Origin: Novosphingobium sp. PhB165
GTDB taxonomy: Bacteria > Pseudomonadota > Alphaproteobacteria > Sphingomonadales > Sphingomonadaceae
Direction: 5' to 3'
Assembly (NCBI RefSeq): GCF_004341845.1
Contig: NZ_SLVB01000004.1
Coordinates: 434,001-498,000 of the forward strand
Length of the DNA stretch: 64,000 nucleotides
The notes beneath the pieces were generated by a model that was given only the letters and a program-made list of their open reading frames with translations, made no database searches and was not told the DNA's origin. Position numbers and translations under genes: made by a program. Shown piece by piece: positions 1 to 8,529 of this stretch. Each line of letters starts with the position of its first letter. Position 1 is the stretch's first letter.

Positions 1-741
1 GCCGAGCGCATTGCCGACGCACACTCGGTGATCCTGCCTTACGCGCTTGTCGCGGTGGTGCTGGTGATTCTGGCCGTCGTCATCGCCCGCTTCCCGCTGC
101 CCGCGATGGGCTCGGCGAACTCGCGCGTTGCCAAGGACCAGCGCAAGAGCCTCTCGCTGTGGGCCCACCGCAACCTCGTGTTCGGCGTTCCGGCGATCTT
201 CATCTACCTGATCGCGGAGATCGGCGTTGCCAATCTCTTCGTGAACTTCGTCAGCCAGCCCGATATCGCCAATCTCACCCATGAGCAGGCAGGCAAGTAC
301 CTGACCTTCCTGTGGGGCGGCATGATGGTCGGCCGTTTTGCCGGTTCGGCGATCATGCAGCGCTTCGACGCCTCGAAGGTCCTTGCCTTCTTCTCGGTTG
401 GCGCGTTCCTGGTCATGATTACCACTGTCTTCGCCCATGGCCCGGTTGCCATGTGGTCGCTGATCCTCGTGGGCCTGTTCCACTCGATCATGTTCCCGAC
501 CATCTTCACGCTCGGCATCAAGGGTCTTGGTCCGCTGACCGAGGAAGGTTCGGGCCTGCTGGTCATGGCGATTGCCGGTGGCTCGCTGGTGATCGTTCAG
601 GGCTGGCTTGCCGACACCTTCGGCTTGCAGAACTCGTTCCTGCTGACCGCCGTCTGCGAACTCTACGTGCTGTTCTATGCGCTGTGGGGTAGCAAGACGA
701 CGCATGCGGAACCGGATCTGGTTGTGCAGCCTGCCGAATAA
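1..741 (+). CDS. Sugar MFS transporter (FHS/FucP-GluP type), 3' part
   Basis: The frame is open from the first base, so the start lies outside the window; 246 residues remain. About seven hydrophobic helices are visible, beginning with the stretch LPYALVAVVLVILAVV near residue 13 and ending just before the polar tail. The helix containing TFLWGGMMVGRFAGS, with glycine-rich spacing, is typical of the fucose/glucose-galactose:H+ symporter family. The protein should carry a hexose, or possibly arabinose, across the inner membrane. Its place beside galactose and arabinose catabolic genes supports that role; the exact sugar is inference. A strong terminator follows 24 nt after the stop. Confidence 0.85.
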   Translation, partial: AERIADAHSVILPYALVAVVLVILAVVIARFPLPAMGSANSRVAKDQRKSLSLWAHRNLVFGVPAIFIYLIAEIGVANLFVNFVSQPDIANLTHEQAGKYLTFLWGGMMVGRFAGSAIMQRFDASKVLAFFSVGAFLVMITTVFAHGPVAMWSLILVGLFHSIMFPTIFTLGIKGLGPLTEEGSGLLVMAIAGGSLVIVQGWLADTFGLQNSFLLTAVCELYVLFYALWGSKTTHAEPDLVVQPAE

Positions 742-764
742 AGCGGCGCGTTCAGCGATAAATG

Positions 765-799
765 AAAAGGCCCCGGCGAGCGATCGCCGGGGCCTTTTG
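765..799 (+). terminator. Rho-independent terminator of the MFS gene
   Basis: A 15-bp perfect stem (765-779 with 784-798) encloses a GCGA loop. The stem starts with AAAA and ends with TTTT, so it could work in both directions, stopping the transporter gene and anything entering from the right. Confidence 0.9.
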
Positions 800-859
800 C
801 TTTGGGTGTAAATGACCGGCTTGGCTCCGGTCCCAAACCGCCCCTTACGCCGATCACTT

Positions 860-942
860 CGTCGCCCCCGCGAAGGCGGGGGCCCCGCTGCCTTGCGTCA
901 TGCGCCAAGGGAAGCGGGATCCCCGCCTTCGCGGGGATGACG
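860..942. repeat. Dispersed palindromic GC-rich repeat, family A, copy 1
   Basis: The left arm reads CGTCGCCCCCGCGAAGGCGG and the right arm is its near complement ending GGGGATGACG, with a variable centre between CCCCGCT and AAGCGGG. The same layout recurs at 22066, 47361, 50917 and 59801. Translated, the arms give VIPAKAGIP and RGGDE-type peptides, which explains several false frames. Confidence 0.9.
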
Positions 943-993
943 GGGTGTATGTTGTGAGCGCGTGGAATCGGGACGGAATGGTGAGGGAGAGAA

Positions 994-1764
994 TCACTCC
1001 CCTCCGACCGGAAGCTCCATCGCGCTGCGCGTATCCTCAAGCGCCAGATCGACCAGCACGTTCATCGCTTCCGCCGCGCCAGCCGCGTCTCCGGCCGCGA
1101 TGGCGTCGTAGACGCGCACGTGGTCGGGAATCGGGTTGCGGGGCAGAGCGCGGGCGCGCTGCTTGAACTGGGTGGTCCAGTTCACCGCCGCCCCGATCGA
1201 GGCGCTGAGCACCAGCAGTGCGTCGTTGCGGGTCGCCTGGAGAATCGCGTTGTGGAAATCGCGGTCCGCCGCACGTCCGGCCTCGGTGGTGAGGGTGTGC
1301 CGGCGCATTGCCGCCAGCGCGTCCTTCATCACCTTGAGGTCGTTCTTGTCACGGCGCTGCGCGGCAAGGCGGGCAGCGGCGGGCTCGACGATGGCGCGCA
1401 GCTCGAACAGGCTGCGCACGAACTCGATGTCCGGCTCCCCCGCGAAAGCCCAGCCCAGCACTTCGGGGTCCAGCAGGTTCCAGCGATCCCTTGGCAGGAC
1501 CCGCGTTCCGGCCTTGGGACGGCTTGCGACCAGACCCTTCGCCGTGAGCACCTGAATGGCTTCCCGATAGGCACTCCGCGACACCTGGAGCTCCTCGGCG
1601 AAGGCAACTTCACCAGAAAGAATATCCCCGGGCGCATATTTGCCGGACAAGATGGCCGTTCCCAGTTTATGGGCGATTGCACCGTGCAGGCGGCGGCCCG
1701 GACCCCGGGCCTCGTCGGCCGGCCTTGCACTTTCTTCATCGTTCACGAAATTGGCTTCTGACAC
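994..1764 (-). CDS. GntR-family (FadR/FCD) transcriptional regulator
   Basis: This 256-residue protein has an N-terminal winged helix (about residues 25-95, with LSGEVAFAEELQVSRSAYRE) and an all-helical FCD ligand-binding domain (about 115-240, including RDFHNAILQATRN). Regulators of this type repress sugar-acid catabolic genes and release DNA when they bind an intermediate. The frame extends upstream to 1947 but would then run into the divergent gene. I prefer the GTG at 1764 because a GGAGG lies 11 nt ahead of it; a second GTG at 1746 is possible. It is transcribed away from the sugar operon and is the likely regulator of the operator-like sites at 1848-1864 and 11485-11515. Confidence 0.88.
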   Translation of the reverse strand: MSEANFVNDEESARPADEARGPGRRLHGAIAHKLGTAILSGKYAPGDILSGEVAFAEELQVSRSAYREAIQVLTAKGLVASRPKAGTRVLPRDRWNLLDPEVLGWAFAGEPDIEFVRSLFELRAIVEPAAARLAAQRRDKNDLKVMKDALAAMRRHTLTTEAGRAADRDFHNAILQATRNDALLVLSASIGAAVNWTTQFKQRARALPRNPIPDHVRVYDAIAAGDAAGAAEAMNVLVDLALEDTRSAMELPVGGE

Positions 1765-1825
1765 TGTTACAGGCACCTCCCGAAAGGAACCTAACAGCCC
1801 TTTCAGCGTGAAGGAACGACAAACA

Positions 1826-1864
1826 TTGCGTTTCCTGTGCGCTCGGAATATGTCGGAGTAAATA
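1826..1864 (+). promoter_or_regulatory. Candidate promoter and GntR operator ahead of the sugar operon
   Basis: A possible -35 TTGCGT (1826-1831) stands 17 bp before ATATGT (1849-1854). Overlapping the -10, AATATGTCGGAGTAAAT (1848-1864) matches AATTAGTCTGAGTAATC in front of the TonB receptor at 12 of 17 positions, including GTC and GAGTAA. An operator on the -10 fits repression by the divergent GntR regulator. This is a prediction from sequence similarity only. Confidence 0.5.
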
Positions 1865-1876
1865 GGGAGACCCCAA

Positions 1877-3403
1877 ATGACCGAATTCCGTTCCATCGTG
1901 GCCGCAACCGGTGAGCCCCAGGGCGAACCGCTGGCCGTGAACGGCACTGCCGATGTCGCTGCCGCCTGCGCCGCAGCCGCCGCGGCCTTCGATACCTATC
2001 GTGCGACCGACCGTGAAACCCGCGCTTCGTTCCTGGGGCGAATCGCTGACGAGATCCTCGCCATCGGTGAGCCGCTGATCGAAGCCTACATGGCCGAGAG
2101 CGGTCTGCCGCGTGCGCGCGGTGAGGGCGAGCGTGGCCGTACCATGGGCCAGCTGCGCATGTTCGCCGATGTCGTCCGCAAGGGCCAGTGGCAGCAGCTG
2201 CGCATCGATCCCGCCCTGCCGGACCGCGCTCCGCTGCCCCGTCCCGACCTGCGCCTGCGCATGATCCCGGTCGGCCCGGTCGCCGTGTTCGGCGCATCGA
2301 ACTTCCCGCTCGCCTTCTCGACCGCCGGTGGTGACACCGCTTCGGCGCTCGCCGCCGGTTGCCCGGTCGTGGTCAAGGGCCACCCGGCCCACCCGATCAC
2401 CGGCAGCCTGATTGCCGCCGCGATCGCCAAAGCGGTCAAGGATGCCGGCCTTCCCGAAGGCGTGTTCCAGCACCTCGTCGGTCCGTCGAACGAACTCGGC
2501 GCCGCGCTGGTTCAGGATCCGCGCATCGCTGCCGTCGGCTTCACCGGCTCGCGCGGTGGCGGTCTCGCCCTCGCCAAGCTGGCGCAGGCCCGCGAAGTGC
2601 CGATCCCGGTCTATGCCGAAATGTCGAGCATCAACCCGGTCCTGCTGCTTCCCGAAGCGCTGAAGGCGCGCGGCGAAGCGCTGGGCACCGCGTTCGTCGG
2701 TTCGCTGACGATGGGCGCCGGCCAGTTCTGCACCAACCCCGGCCTGATCCTGGCCGTCGAGGGTGAAGGTCTGGACGCATTCGTTGCCGCCGCCACCGGC
2801 GGCGTGTCGGAAGCCAAGCCGCAGACCATGCTGACCACCGGCATCGCCGCCGCTTATGCCAAGGGCGTGGAAGCGCTTGAAGGCAATGCGGGCGTCGAGA
2901 CCATCGCCAAGGGCGAAGAAGGCAGCAAGACCACCGGCGGTGCGATCCTGTTCCAGACCACGGCTGCACAGTTCCTCGCCGACAAGGCCATCGGCCACGA
3001 AGTGTTCGGCGCTGCGTCGATCGTCGTGCGCTGCAAGGACGAAGCCGAACTCGCCAGCCTGCTCGAAGGTCTTGAAGGCCAGCTGACCGCCACCCTGCAC
3101 ATGGACGAAGCCGACGAAGCCGCCGCTTCGCGCCTGCTGCCGGTGCTGGAGCGCAAGGTCGGCCGCATCCTCGTCAACGGTTGGCCCACCGGCGTCGAAG
3201 TGTGCCACGCGATGGTGCACGGCGGCCCGTTCCCCTCGACCTCCGACCCGCGCACCACGTCGGTCGGCAGCCTTGCGATCGACCGCTTCCTGCGGCCGGT
3301 CAGCTACCAGAACTTCGCTCAGGGCCTGCTTCCGGCAGAACTGCGCGACGCAGCCTACGGTGACGGCGCCCCCCGCCTGATCGACGGCACGCTTACCCTC
3401 TAA
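1877..3403 (+). CDS. 2-oxoglutarate semialdehyde (2,5-dioxovalerate) dehydrogenase, NADP+
   Basis: This 508-residue aldehyde dehydrogenase belongs to the NADP+-type branch that oxidises 2,5-dioxopentanoate to 2-oxoglutarate, the last step of non-phosphorylative pentose breakdown. The cofactor-domain motif FGASNFPLAFS starts near residue 138, the general base is Glu248 (YAEMSS) and the catalytic cysteine is Cys285 (GQFCTNPG). The 37-residue Glu-Cys spacing is normal for the family. A GGGAGA ribosome site precedes the ATG. It opens the sugar operon, next to an AraD1-type dehydratase that would supply its substrate. Confidence 0.92.
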   Translation: MTEFRSIVAATGEPQGEPLAVNGTADVAAACAAAAAAFDTYRATDRETRASFLGRIADEILAIGEPLIEAYMAESGLPRARGEGERGRTMGQLRMFADVVRKGQWQQLRIDPALPDRAPLPRPDLRLRMIPVGPVAVFGASNFPLAFSTAGGDTASALAAGCPVVVKGHPAHPITGSLIAAAIAKAVKDAGLPEGVFQHLVGPSNELGAALVQDPRIAAVGFTGSRGGGLALAKLAQAREVPIPVYAEMSSINPVLLLPEALKARGEALGTAFVGSLTMGAGQFCTNPGLILAVEGEGLDAFVAAATGGVSEAKPQTMLTTGIAAAYAKGVEALEGNAGVETIAKGEEGSKTTGGAILFQTTAAQFLADKAIGHEVFGAASIVVRCKDEAELASLLEGLEGQLTATLHMDEADEAAASRLLPVLERKVGRILVNGWPTGVEVCHAMVHGGPFPSTSDPRTTSVGSLAIDRFLRPVSYQNFAQGLLPAELRDAAYGDGAPRLIDGTLTL

Positions 3404-3482
3404 TCAGCCCACCCAATCCCCGCGGCGCGCTCCCCCAAGAAGGCGCGCCGCGGATCGGGCTAAGACGCCCCGGGAGAGATCC

Positions 3483-4487
3483 ATGACTTACCTTCGCCTG
3501 CTCCAGCATCGCGCGCCCGACGGCGTGCGCTCCGTTATCCTTGCCGAGGGCGATGCCGCCCACTTCCTTCAGGGCGTCACCACCACCCGCGAACTCGCCC
3601 AGCGCGCCATCGCCGAAGGCGTGACGCTGGCCGAGGCCGCCAAGGCTTGCGCTGCGGGCGAAGCGGTCGACATCGCGGCCGAATTCGCGGCCGGCACTCT
3701 GCTGGCCCCGATCGACCACGACGATTCCGCACACCTGCTGATGACCGGCACCGGCCTGACGCACCTTGGCTCGGCCGAAGGCCGCAACAAGATGCACGCC
3801 GCCGCCGCCTCGGGTGAGCACGTCACCGATTCCATGCGCATGTTCCTTGAAGGCCTCGAAGGCGGCAAGCCCGCTGCCGGCACCGAAGGCCAGCAGCCGG
3901 AATGGTTCTACAAGGGCGACGGCCAGCTGCTCGTCGGCCCCGGCGAAGCGCTGACCATGCCCGCGTTCGCCAAGGACGGCGGCGAAGAGCCCGAACTGGC
4001 GGGCATCTATCTCGTCGGCGAAGACGGGAATGTTTATCGCCTTGGCCTCGCGCTCGCCAACGAGTTCTCGGACCACGTGACTGAGCGTCACAACTACCTC
4101 TGGCTTGCGCACTCGAAGCTGCGTCAGGCCGCGCTTGGCCCGGAACTGCTGCTCGGCACCCCGCCGGAGAAGATCGAAGGCACCAGCAAGATCGTGCGCG
4201 ATGGCGAAACGATCTGGGAAAAGCCCTTCCTCTCGGGCGAGGCGAACATGTCGCACACGTTCGCGAACCTTGAGCATCACCACTTCAAGTACGACCTGTT
4301 CCGCCGTGCCGGCGACGTGCACGTCCACTTCTTCGGCACCGCCACGCTCTCGTTCAGCGACGGCGTGACGACGCAGGAAGGCGATGTGTTCGAGATCTCG
4401 GCCGCGCCGTTCACCCTGCCGGTCGCCAACCCGCTCGCCCGCGCTGCCGCTCCGGCCGCCGCGACCATGACCGTGAAGGCGCTCTGA
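3483..4487 (+). CDS. AraD1/GguC family protein, probable 2-keto-3-deoxy-L-arabonate dehydratase
   Basis: This 334-residue protein has the fumarylacetoacetate-hydrolase-like fold of the AraD1/GguC family. C-terminal landmarks are EFSDHVTERHNYLWLAHSKL, the EHHHFKYD stretch and GDVHVHFFGTATLSFSDG. Members sit in arabinose operons and are thought to dehydrate L-2-keto-3-deoxyarabonate to 2-oxoglutarate semialdehyde, the substrate of the upstream gene. The dehydratase activity is inferred from family and context, not proven by motif. CGGGAGAG lies just before the ATG. It is 3 nt from the next gene. Confidence 0.82.
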   Translation: MTYLRLLQHRAPDGVRSVILAEGDAAHFLQGVTTTRELAQRAIAEGVTLAEAAKACAAGEAVDIAAEFAAGTLLAPIDHDDSAHLLMTGTGLTHLGSAEGRNKMHAAAASGEHVTDSMRMFLEGLEGGKPAAGTEGQQPEWFYKGDGQLLVGPGEALTMPAFAKDGGEEPELAGIYLVGEDGNVYRLGLALANEFSDHVTERHNYLWLAHSKLRQAALGPELLLGTPPEKIEGTSKIVRDGETIWEKPFLSGEANMSHTFANLEHHHFKYDLFRRAGDVHVHFFGTATLSFSDGVTTQEGDVFEISAAPFTLPVANPLARAAAPAAATMTVKAL

Positions 4488-4490
4488 GCC

Positions 4491-5417
4491 ATGGATCCGA
4501 TCCGCATTGCCATCGTTGGCGTGGGCAAGATCGCCCGCGACCAGCACATTCCCGCGATCGAAGGCAACCCGAACTTCAGCCTCGGCGCCACGGTCAGCCC
4601 GCACCATCGCGGCCCTGAAGGCATCCCGCACTTCAGCAGCCTTGAAGACCTGATCGAGAACGGCCCGGCCATCGACGCGGTGGCGCTCTGCACCCCGCCG
4701 CAGGTCCGTTACGATCTGGCTGCGCTGGCGCTGTCGAAGGGCATGCACGTGTTCCTCGAAAAGCCGCCGGGCGCCACGCTGGCCGAAGTGGCCGCGCTGG
4801 AAAGCCGCGCCGAGAAGGTGGGCGCGACGCTGTTCGCATCGTGGCACTCGCGCTACGCCGCCGGCGTTGCCCCGGCCCGCGCCTGGCTGGCAGAGCGCAC
4901 CATCCTTAGCGCCAAGATCATCTGGCGCGAGGACGTGCGCGTCTGGCATCCGGGTCAGGACTGGATCTGGGAGCCGGGCGGCCTTGGCGTGTTCGATCCG
5001 GGCATCAATGCCCTGTCGATCGCCACGCACATCATGCCGCGTCCGTTCTTCCTGAAGGATGCCACGCTCAGCCTGCCGGCCAACCGCGCCGCGCCGATCG
5101 CCGCCGATATCGAGTTCCGCGATACCGCAGGGGCCGAAATCCACATGGACCTCGACTGGCGCCAGACCGGCCCACAGTCGTGGGACATCATTGTCGAGAC
5201 CGACGCGGGAACGCTGAAGCTGGCCAATGGCGGCGCCGTGCTCACCCTGCCCACCGGCACCGAGCACAATGAGGACATGGAATATCCCGGCCTCTACGCG
5301 CGCTTCGCCAACCTGATCCGTGGCGGCCGCAGCGATGTGGACATCGCGCCGCTGCGCCTCGTCGCCGACGCATTCCTGCGCGGCAAGCGCGAACTCGTCG
5401 AAGAATTCCACGACTGA
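4491..5417 (+). CDS. Gfo/Idh/MocA oxidoreductase, probable D-galactose / L-arabinose 1-dehydrogenase
   Basis: This 308-residue protein has an N-terminal Rossmann domain (GVGKIARDQH near residue 10) and the family Glu90-Lys91-Pro92 motif in FLEKPPGAT, the lysine being catalytic. The short form and the segment VWHPGQDWIWEPGGLGVFDP resemble Pseudomonas galactose 1-dehydrogenase, which oxidises galactose and often arabinose to the lactone. Such an enzyme would feed both branches encoded here. No lactonase or sugar-acid dehydratase is visible in the window; they may lie to the left. Confidence 0.83.
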   Translation: MDPIRIAIVGVGKIARDQHIPAIEGNPNFSLGATVSPHHRGPEGIPHFSSLEDLIENGPAIDAVALCTPPQVRYDLAALALSKGMHVFLEKPPGATLAEVAALESRAEKVGATLFASWHSRYAAGVAPARAWLAERTILSAKIIWREDVRVWHPGQDWIWEPGGLGVFDPGINALSIATHIMPRPFFLKDATLSLPANRAAPIAADIEFRDTAGAEIHMDLDWRQTGPQSWDIIVETDAGTLKLANGGAVLTLPTGTEHNEDMEYPGLYARFANLIRGGRSDVDIAPLRLVADAFLRGKRELVEEFHD

Positions 5418-5439
5418 TTTTCCCGGGAGAGGACAAGAA

Positions 5440-7017
5440 ATGTTGAAGGCGATTCGCCGCACCACCGCTGCCGTCCTGCTGAGCGCCACTGCGCTCGCAG
5501 GCACGGTCTCGACGGTGGCCCATGCCGATACCAACGGCCAGCCGACCACCGCGACGATCGAAGCGGACACGCCCGGCCCGGTTTACCACAAGGAAGTGTT
5601 CACCCAGTTCGCCGAGCACCTTGGCACCGGGATCTACGGCGGCCTGTGGGTCGGCAAGAACAGCAAGATTCCGAACACCAACGGCTTCCGCAACGACGTC
5701 GTCACCGCGCTGCGTGAACTGCAGGTGCCGGTGATCCGCTGGCCCGGTGGCTGCTTCGCCGACGAATACCACTGGCGTGAAGGTATCGGCGCGCCGAACA
5801 AGCGCCCGGTCAAGGTCAACACCCACTGGGGCGGCGTGACCGAGCCCAACGCCGTGGGCACCCACGAATTCTTCGAACTGCTGCGCCAAGTCGGTGCGGA
5901 AGCCTATATCGCCGGCAACGTCGGTGATGGCACCCCGCGCGAAATGGCCGAATGGGTCGAATACATGACCGCGCCCGCCGGCTCGCTGGCCGACGAACGC
6001 GCGCGCAACGGCCACAAGGAACCGTGGAACGTCGCCTACTTCGGCGTTGGTAACGAGCTGTGGGGTTGCGGTGGCAACATGCGCCCCGAATTCGCCGCCG
6101 ACGAGACGCGCCGCTATGCGACTTTCGTGAAGGCGCCGGCCGGCACCAAGATCCTCAAGGTCGCCTCGGGCGCTAATGTCGACGACTACAACTGGACCGA
6201 GACGATGATGCGCGTCGCCGGCGGTAACGTCGACGGCCTCTCGCTCCACTATTACACGCTGCCCGAAGGCGGTTGGCCGCCCAAGGCCGATCCGGTCAAT
6301 TTCGACGAGCGCGGCTGGGCCGATACGCTCAACGAAGCGCGCCGGATGGACGAACTGATCACCAAGCACTCGGCGATCATGGACAAGTACGATCCGGCGA
6401 AGAAGGTCTTCCTCGCGGTCGACGAATGGGGCGCCTGGTACGCTCAGGATCCGGGCACGCATCCGGGCTTCCTGCGCCAGCAGAACACCCTGCGCGATGC
6501 GCTGATCGCCTCCGTCCATCTGGACATCTTCGCCAAGCATGCGGACCGCGTGCGCATGACCGCCATCGCCCAGATGGTGAACGTGCTGCAGGCGATGATC
6601 CTGACCGACGGCAGCAAGATGGTGCTGACGCCGACTTACTGGGTCTTCGACATGTACAAGCCGTGGCAGGATGCGACGGTGTTGCCGATCCAGATCAAGT
6701 CGCCGTGGTATGCGAAGGACGAGTTCACGATGCCCGCCGTCAGCGGCTCGGCGGTGAAGGGCAAGGACGGCAAGATCCACGTGGGTCTGTCGAACCTCGA
6801 TCCGAACCAGTCGAACACCGTGACGATCAAGCTCGACGGCGTTTCGGCAGGCGCCGTCACCGGCAAGATCCTGACGGCTTCGGCGATCAATGCACACAAC
6901 ACCTTCGACGCACCCAGCGTGGTGAAGCCCGAGGCGTTCTCGGGCGCGAGCGTGCAGGGCGGCAATCTTGTCGTCACCCTGCCGGCCAAGTCGGTCGTGG
7001 TGCTCGAACTGCAATGA
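5440..7017 (+). CDS. GH51 alpha-L-arabinofuranosidase, exported
   Basis: The product has 525 residues and a signal peptide of about 29 residues ending at VAHA. The GH51 (beta/alpha)8 barrel shows the acid/base Glu206 in GVGNELWG and the nucleophile Glu329 in AVDEWGAWY. A C-terminal beta domain follows from about residue 430. It should release terminal L-arabinofuranose from arabinan or arabinoxylan side chains in the periplasm or outside. The ATG at 5440 follows GGGAGAGGA and replaces a spurious upstream frame start at 5320. Its stop overlaps the next ATG. Confidence 0.93.
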   Translation: MLKAIRRTTAAVLLSATALAGTVSTVAHADTNGQPTTATIEADTPGPVYHKEVFTQFAEHLGTGIYGGLWVGKNSKIPNTNGFRNDVVTALRELQVPVIRWPGGCFADEYHWREGIGAPNKRPVKVNTHWGGVTEPNAVGTHEFFELLRQVGAEAYIAGNVGDGTPREMAEWVEYMTAPAGSLADERARNGHKEPWNVAYFGVGNELWGCGGNMRPEFAADETRRYATFVKAPAGTKILKVASGANVDDYNWTETMMRVAGGNVDGLSLHYYTLPEGGWPPKADPVNFDERGWADTLNEARRMDELITKHSAIMDKYDPAKKVFLAVDEWGAWYAQDPGTHPGFLRQQNTLRDALIASVHLDIFAKHADRVRMTAIAQMVNVLQAMILTDGSKMVLTPTYWVFDMYKPWQDATVLPIQIKSPWYAKDEFTMPAVSGSAVKGKDGKIHVGLSNLDPNQSNTVTIKLDGVSAGAVTGKILTASAINAHNTFDAPSVVKPEAFSGASVQGGNLVVTLPAKSVVVLELQ

Positions 7018-7898
7018 GCGTGAAGCACGTCCTTGGTGACTGGGGCACTACCCGCCTGCGGCTGTTCCGCATGGATGGTGCCGATGTCGACGCCCGGCTC
7101 GATGGGCCGGGCGCGCTCGCCGGCAATGCCGAGGGCGCGCTGGCTGAAAGGCTGGACGTCTGGAAGGCGGAAGGGGCGCTGTCCGAAGTCGTGCTGTGCG
7201 GCATGGCCGGCGCACCGGGTGCGCTCGTCGCGGCAGGCTATGCGGCCTGCCCGGCGGATGCGGGCCAGTGGCTCTCCTCGCGCACCCGGCTCGAAGTGGC
7301 CGGCGTTCCGGTCTCGGTGCTGCCGGGGCTGAGCTGCAAGGATTCCGAGGGCGTGCCCGAAGTGATGCGGGGCGAGGAGGCGCAAGTCTTCGGCGCCCTC
7401 GCGCTTCACCCCGAACTTGCCGTGGGCGAGCATCTGATCGCGCTGCCGGGCACCCACTGCAAGTGGGTCTCGGTGGTGAACGGCACCATCGTCGGCTTCC
7501 GTACCCACCCGACCGGCGAGCTGTTCGCGCTGCTGGCCGGTCAATCTACGCTGACCGGGCCGGACACGCCGGGACAAGGCAGTTTCGACGACGGCTTCGC
7601 CCGTGGCCTCGACCGCTGCGAAGAACCGCTGACCGGCGCCCTGTTCGAAGCCCGCGCCGCGCGGATGCTCGATGGACGCTCGAAAGACTGGTCGCGCGGT
7701 TATATCTCCGGTCTGCTGATCGGCGGCGAAGTCGCCGCGCAAGTGCCTACCGGCATTTCGGTAGTGCTGATCGGCGACCCGGCGCTTTCCGCGCTTTATG
7801 ATCGCGCGCTGGCGGCCCGTGGCTGCACCTCGCGCAAGATCGATGGCGATGCGGCGGTCCTCGCCGGGCTCGCCATCGCGAAAGGACAGAAGGCATGA
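7014..7898 (+). CDS. dgoK: 2-dehydro-3-deoxygalactonokinase
   Basis: This 294-residue kinase phosphorylates 2-keto-3-deoxygalactonate at C6 in the De Ley-Doudoroff pathway. The N-terminal GDWGTTRLRLF nucleotide motif (residue 8) and PGTHCKWV (about 145-152) are characteristic. The start overlaps the GH51 stop as ATGA, and its own stop overlaps the aldolase start in the same way, so the three are translationally coupled. Its place directly upstream of the aldolase supports the assignment. Confidence 0.93.
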   Translation: MSVKHVLGDWGTTRLRLFRMDGADVDARLDGPGALAGNAEGALAERLDVWKAEGALSEVVLCGMAGAPGALVAAGYAACPADAGQWLSSRTRLEVAGVPVSVLPGLSCKDSEGVPEVMRGEEAQVFGALALHPELAVGEHLIALPGTHCKWVSVVNGTIVGFRTHPTGELFALLAGQSTLTGPDTPGQGSFDDGFARGLDRCEEPLTGALFEARAARMLDGRSKDWSRGYISGLLIGGEVAAQVPTGISVVLIGDPALSALYDRALAARGCTSRKIDGDAAVLAGLAIAKGQKA

Positions 7899-8527
7899 AG
7901 ATCGAAGACGTTCTGGCCGCAGGCCATGCACCCGTTGTTGCGATCCTGCGCGGCATCCAGACCCATGAAGCGGTCGCCATCGGCGAAGCGCTGGTGGAAG
8001 CCGGCGTGCGCATCATCGAAGTGCCGTTCAACTCGCCCGATCCGGCCGGCTCTATCGGCGCCATGGTAGAGGCGCTGGGTGACCGCGCGGCCATCGGCGG
8101 CGGCACCGTGATCGGCACCGATCTTGCCGAGACGCTGGCCGGCGTCGGCGGCACTTTCATGGTTTCGCCCAATGTCGACCCGGGCGTCATCAAGCGTTCG
8201 ATCGAACTGGGCATGGACGTCCTCCCCGGCTTCCTGACCCCGACCGAGGCTTTCGCCGCCGTGGCGGCAGGCGCCAGCGACCTGAAGCTGTTCCCCGGCT
8301 CGGTGCTGGGCAGCAGCTACATCAAGGCGATCCGCGAAGTGCTGCCCAAGCACAGCCGCGTCTGGGCCGTGGGCGGCGTCGGCGCTGCCAATGTCGCGGA
8401 ATACCGCGCGGCGGGCGTCTACGGCATTGGCGTGGGCGGCAGCCTCTACAAGCCCGGCTTCGATGCCGCGACGGTCGGCGCCAAGGCGGCCGAGATCATC
8501 GCCGCATGGAACGCGGCCGGGGGCTGA
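7895..8527 (+). CDS. dgoA: 2-dehydro-3-deoxy-6-phosphogalactonate aldolase
   Basis: A 210-residue class I aldolase of the KDPG/KDPGal family that splits the kinase product into pyruvate and glyceraldehyde-3-phosphate. Glu42 (IIEVPFNS) and the Schiff-base Lys131 (DLKLFPGS) are in the expected places, and GGGTVIGTD contributes to the phosphate/substrate pocket. It overlaps dgoK by 4 nt. KDPG activity cannot be excluded from sequence, but the neighbouring dgoK makes the galactose-derived substrate more likely. Confidence 0.93.
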   Translation: MKIEDVLAAGHAPVVAILRGIQTHEAVAIGEALVEAGVRIIEVPFNSPDPAGSIGAMVEALGDRAAIGGGTVIGTDLAETLAGVGGTFMVSPNVDPGVIKRSIELGMDVLPGFLTPTEAFAAVAAGASDLKLFPGSVLGSSYIKAIREVLPKHSRVWAVGGVGAANVAEYRAAGVYGIGVGGSLYKPGFDAATVGAKAAEIIAAWNAAGG

Positions 8528-8529
8528 GC

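Noticed and set aside
994..1947. Upstream start for the GntR gene at 1947
   Set aside because: It would overlap the divergent gene's start, promoter and operator; the GTG at 1764 has a good ribosome site.
1736..3220. 494-codon open frame on the minus strand opposite the aldehyde dehydrogenase gene
   Set aside because: The composition is that of an antisense shadow in GC-rich DNA, and the plus strand encodes a complete family member.
3393..5570. 725-codon open frame opposite two sugar-operon genes
   Set aside because: It spans two clear genes on the other strand, has no domain I recognise and no ribosome site.
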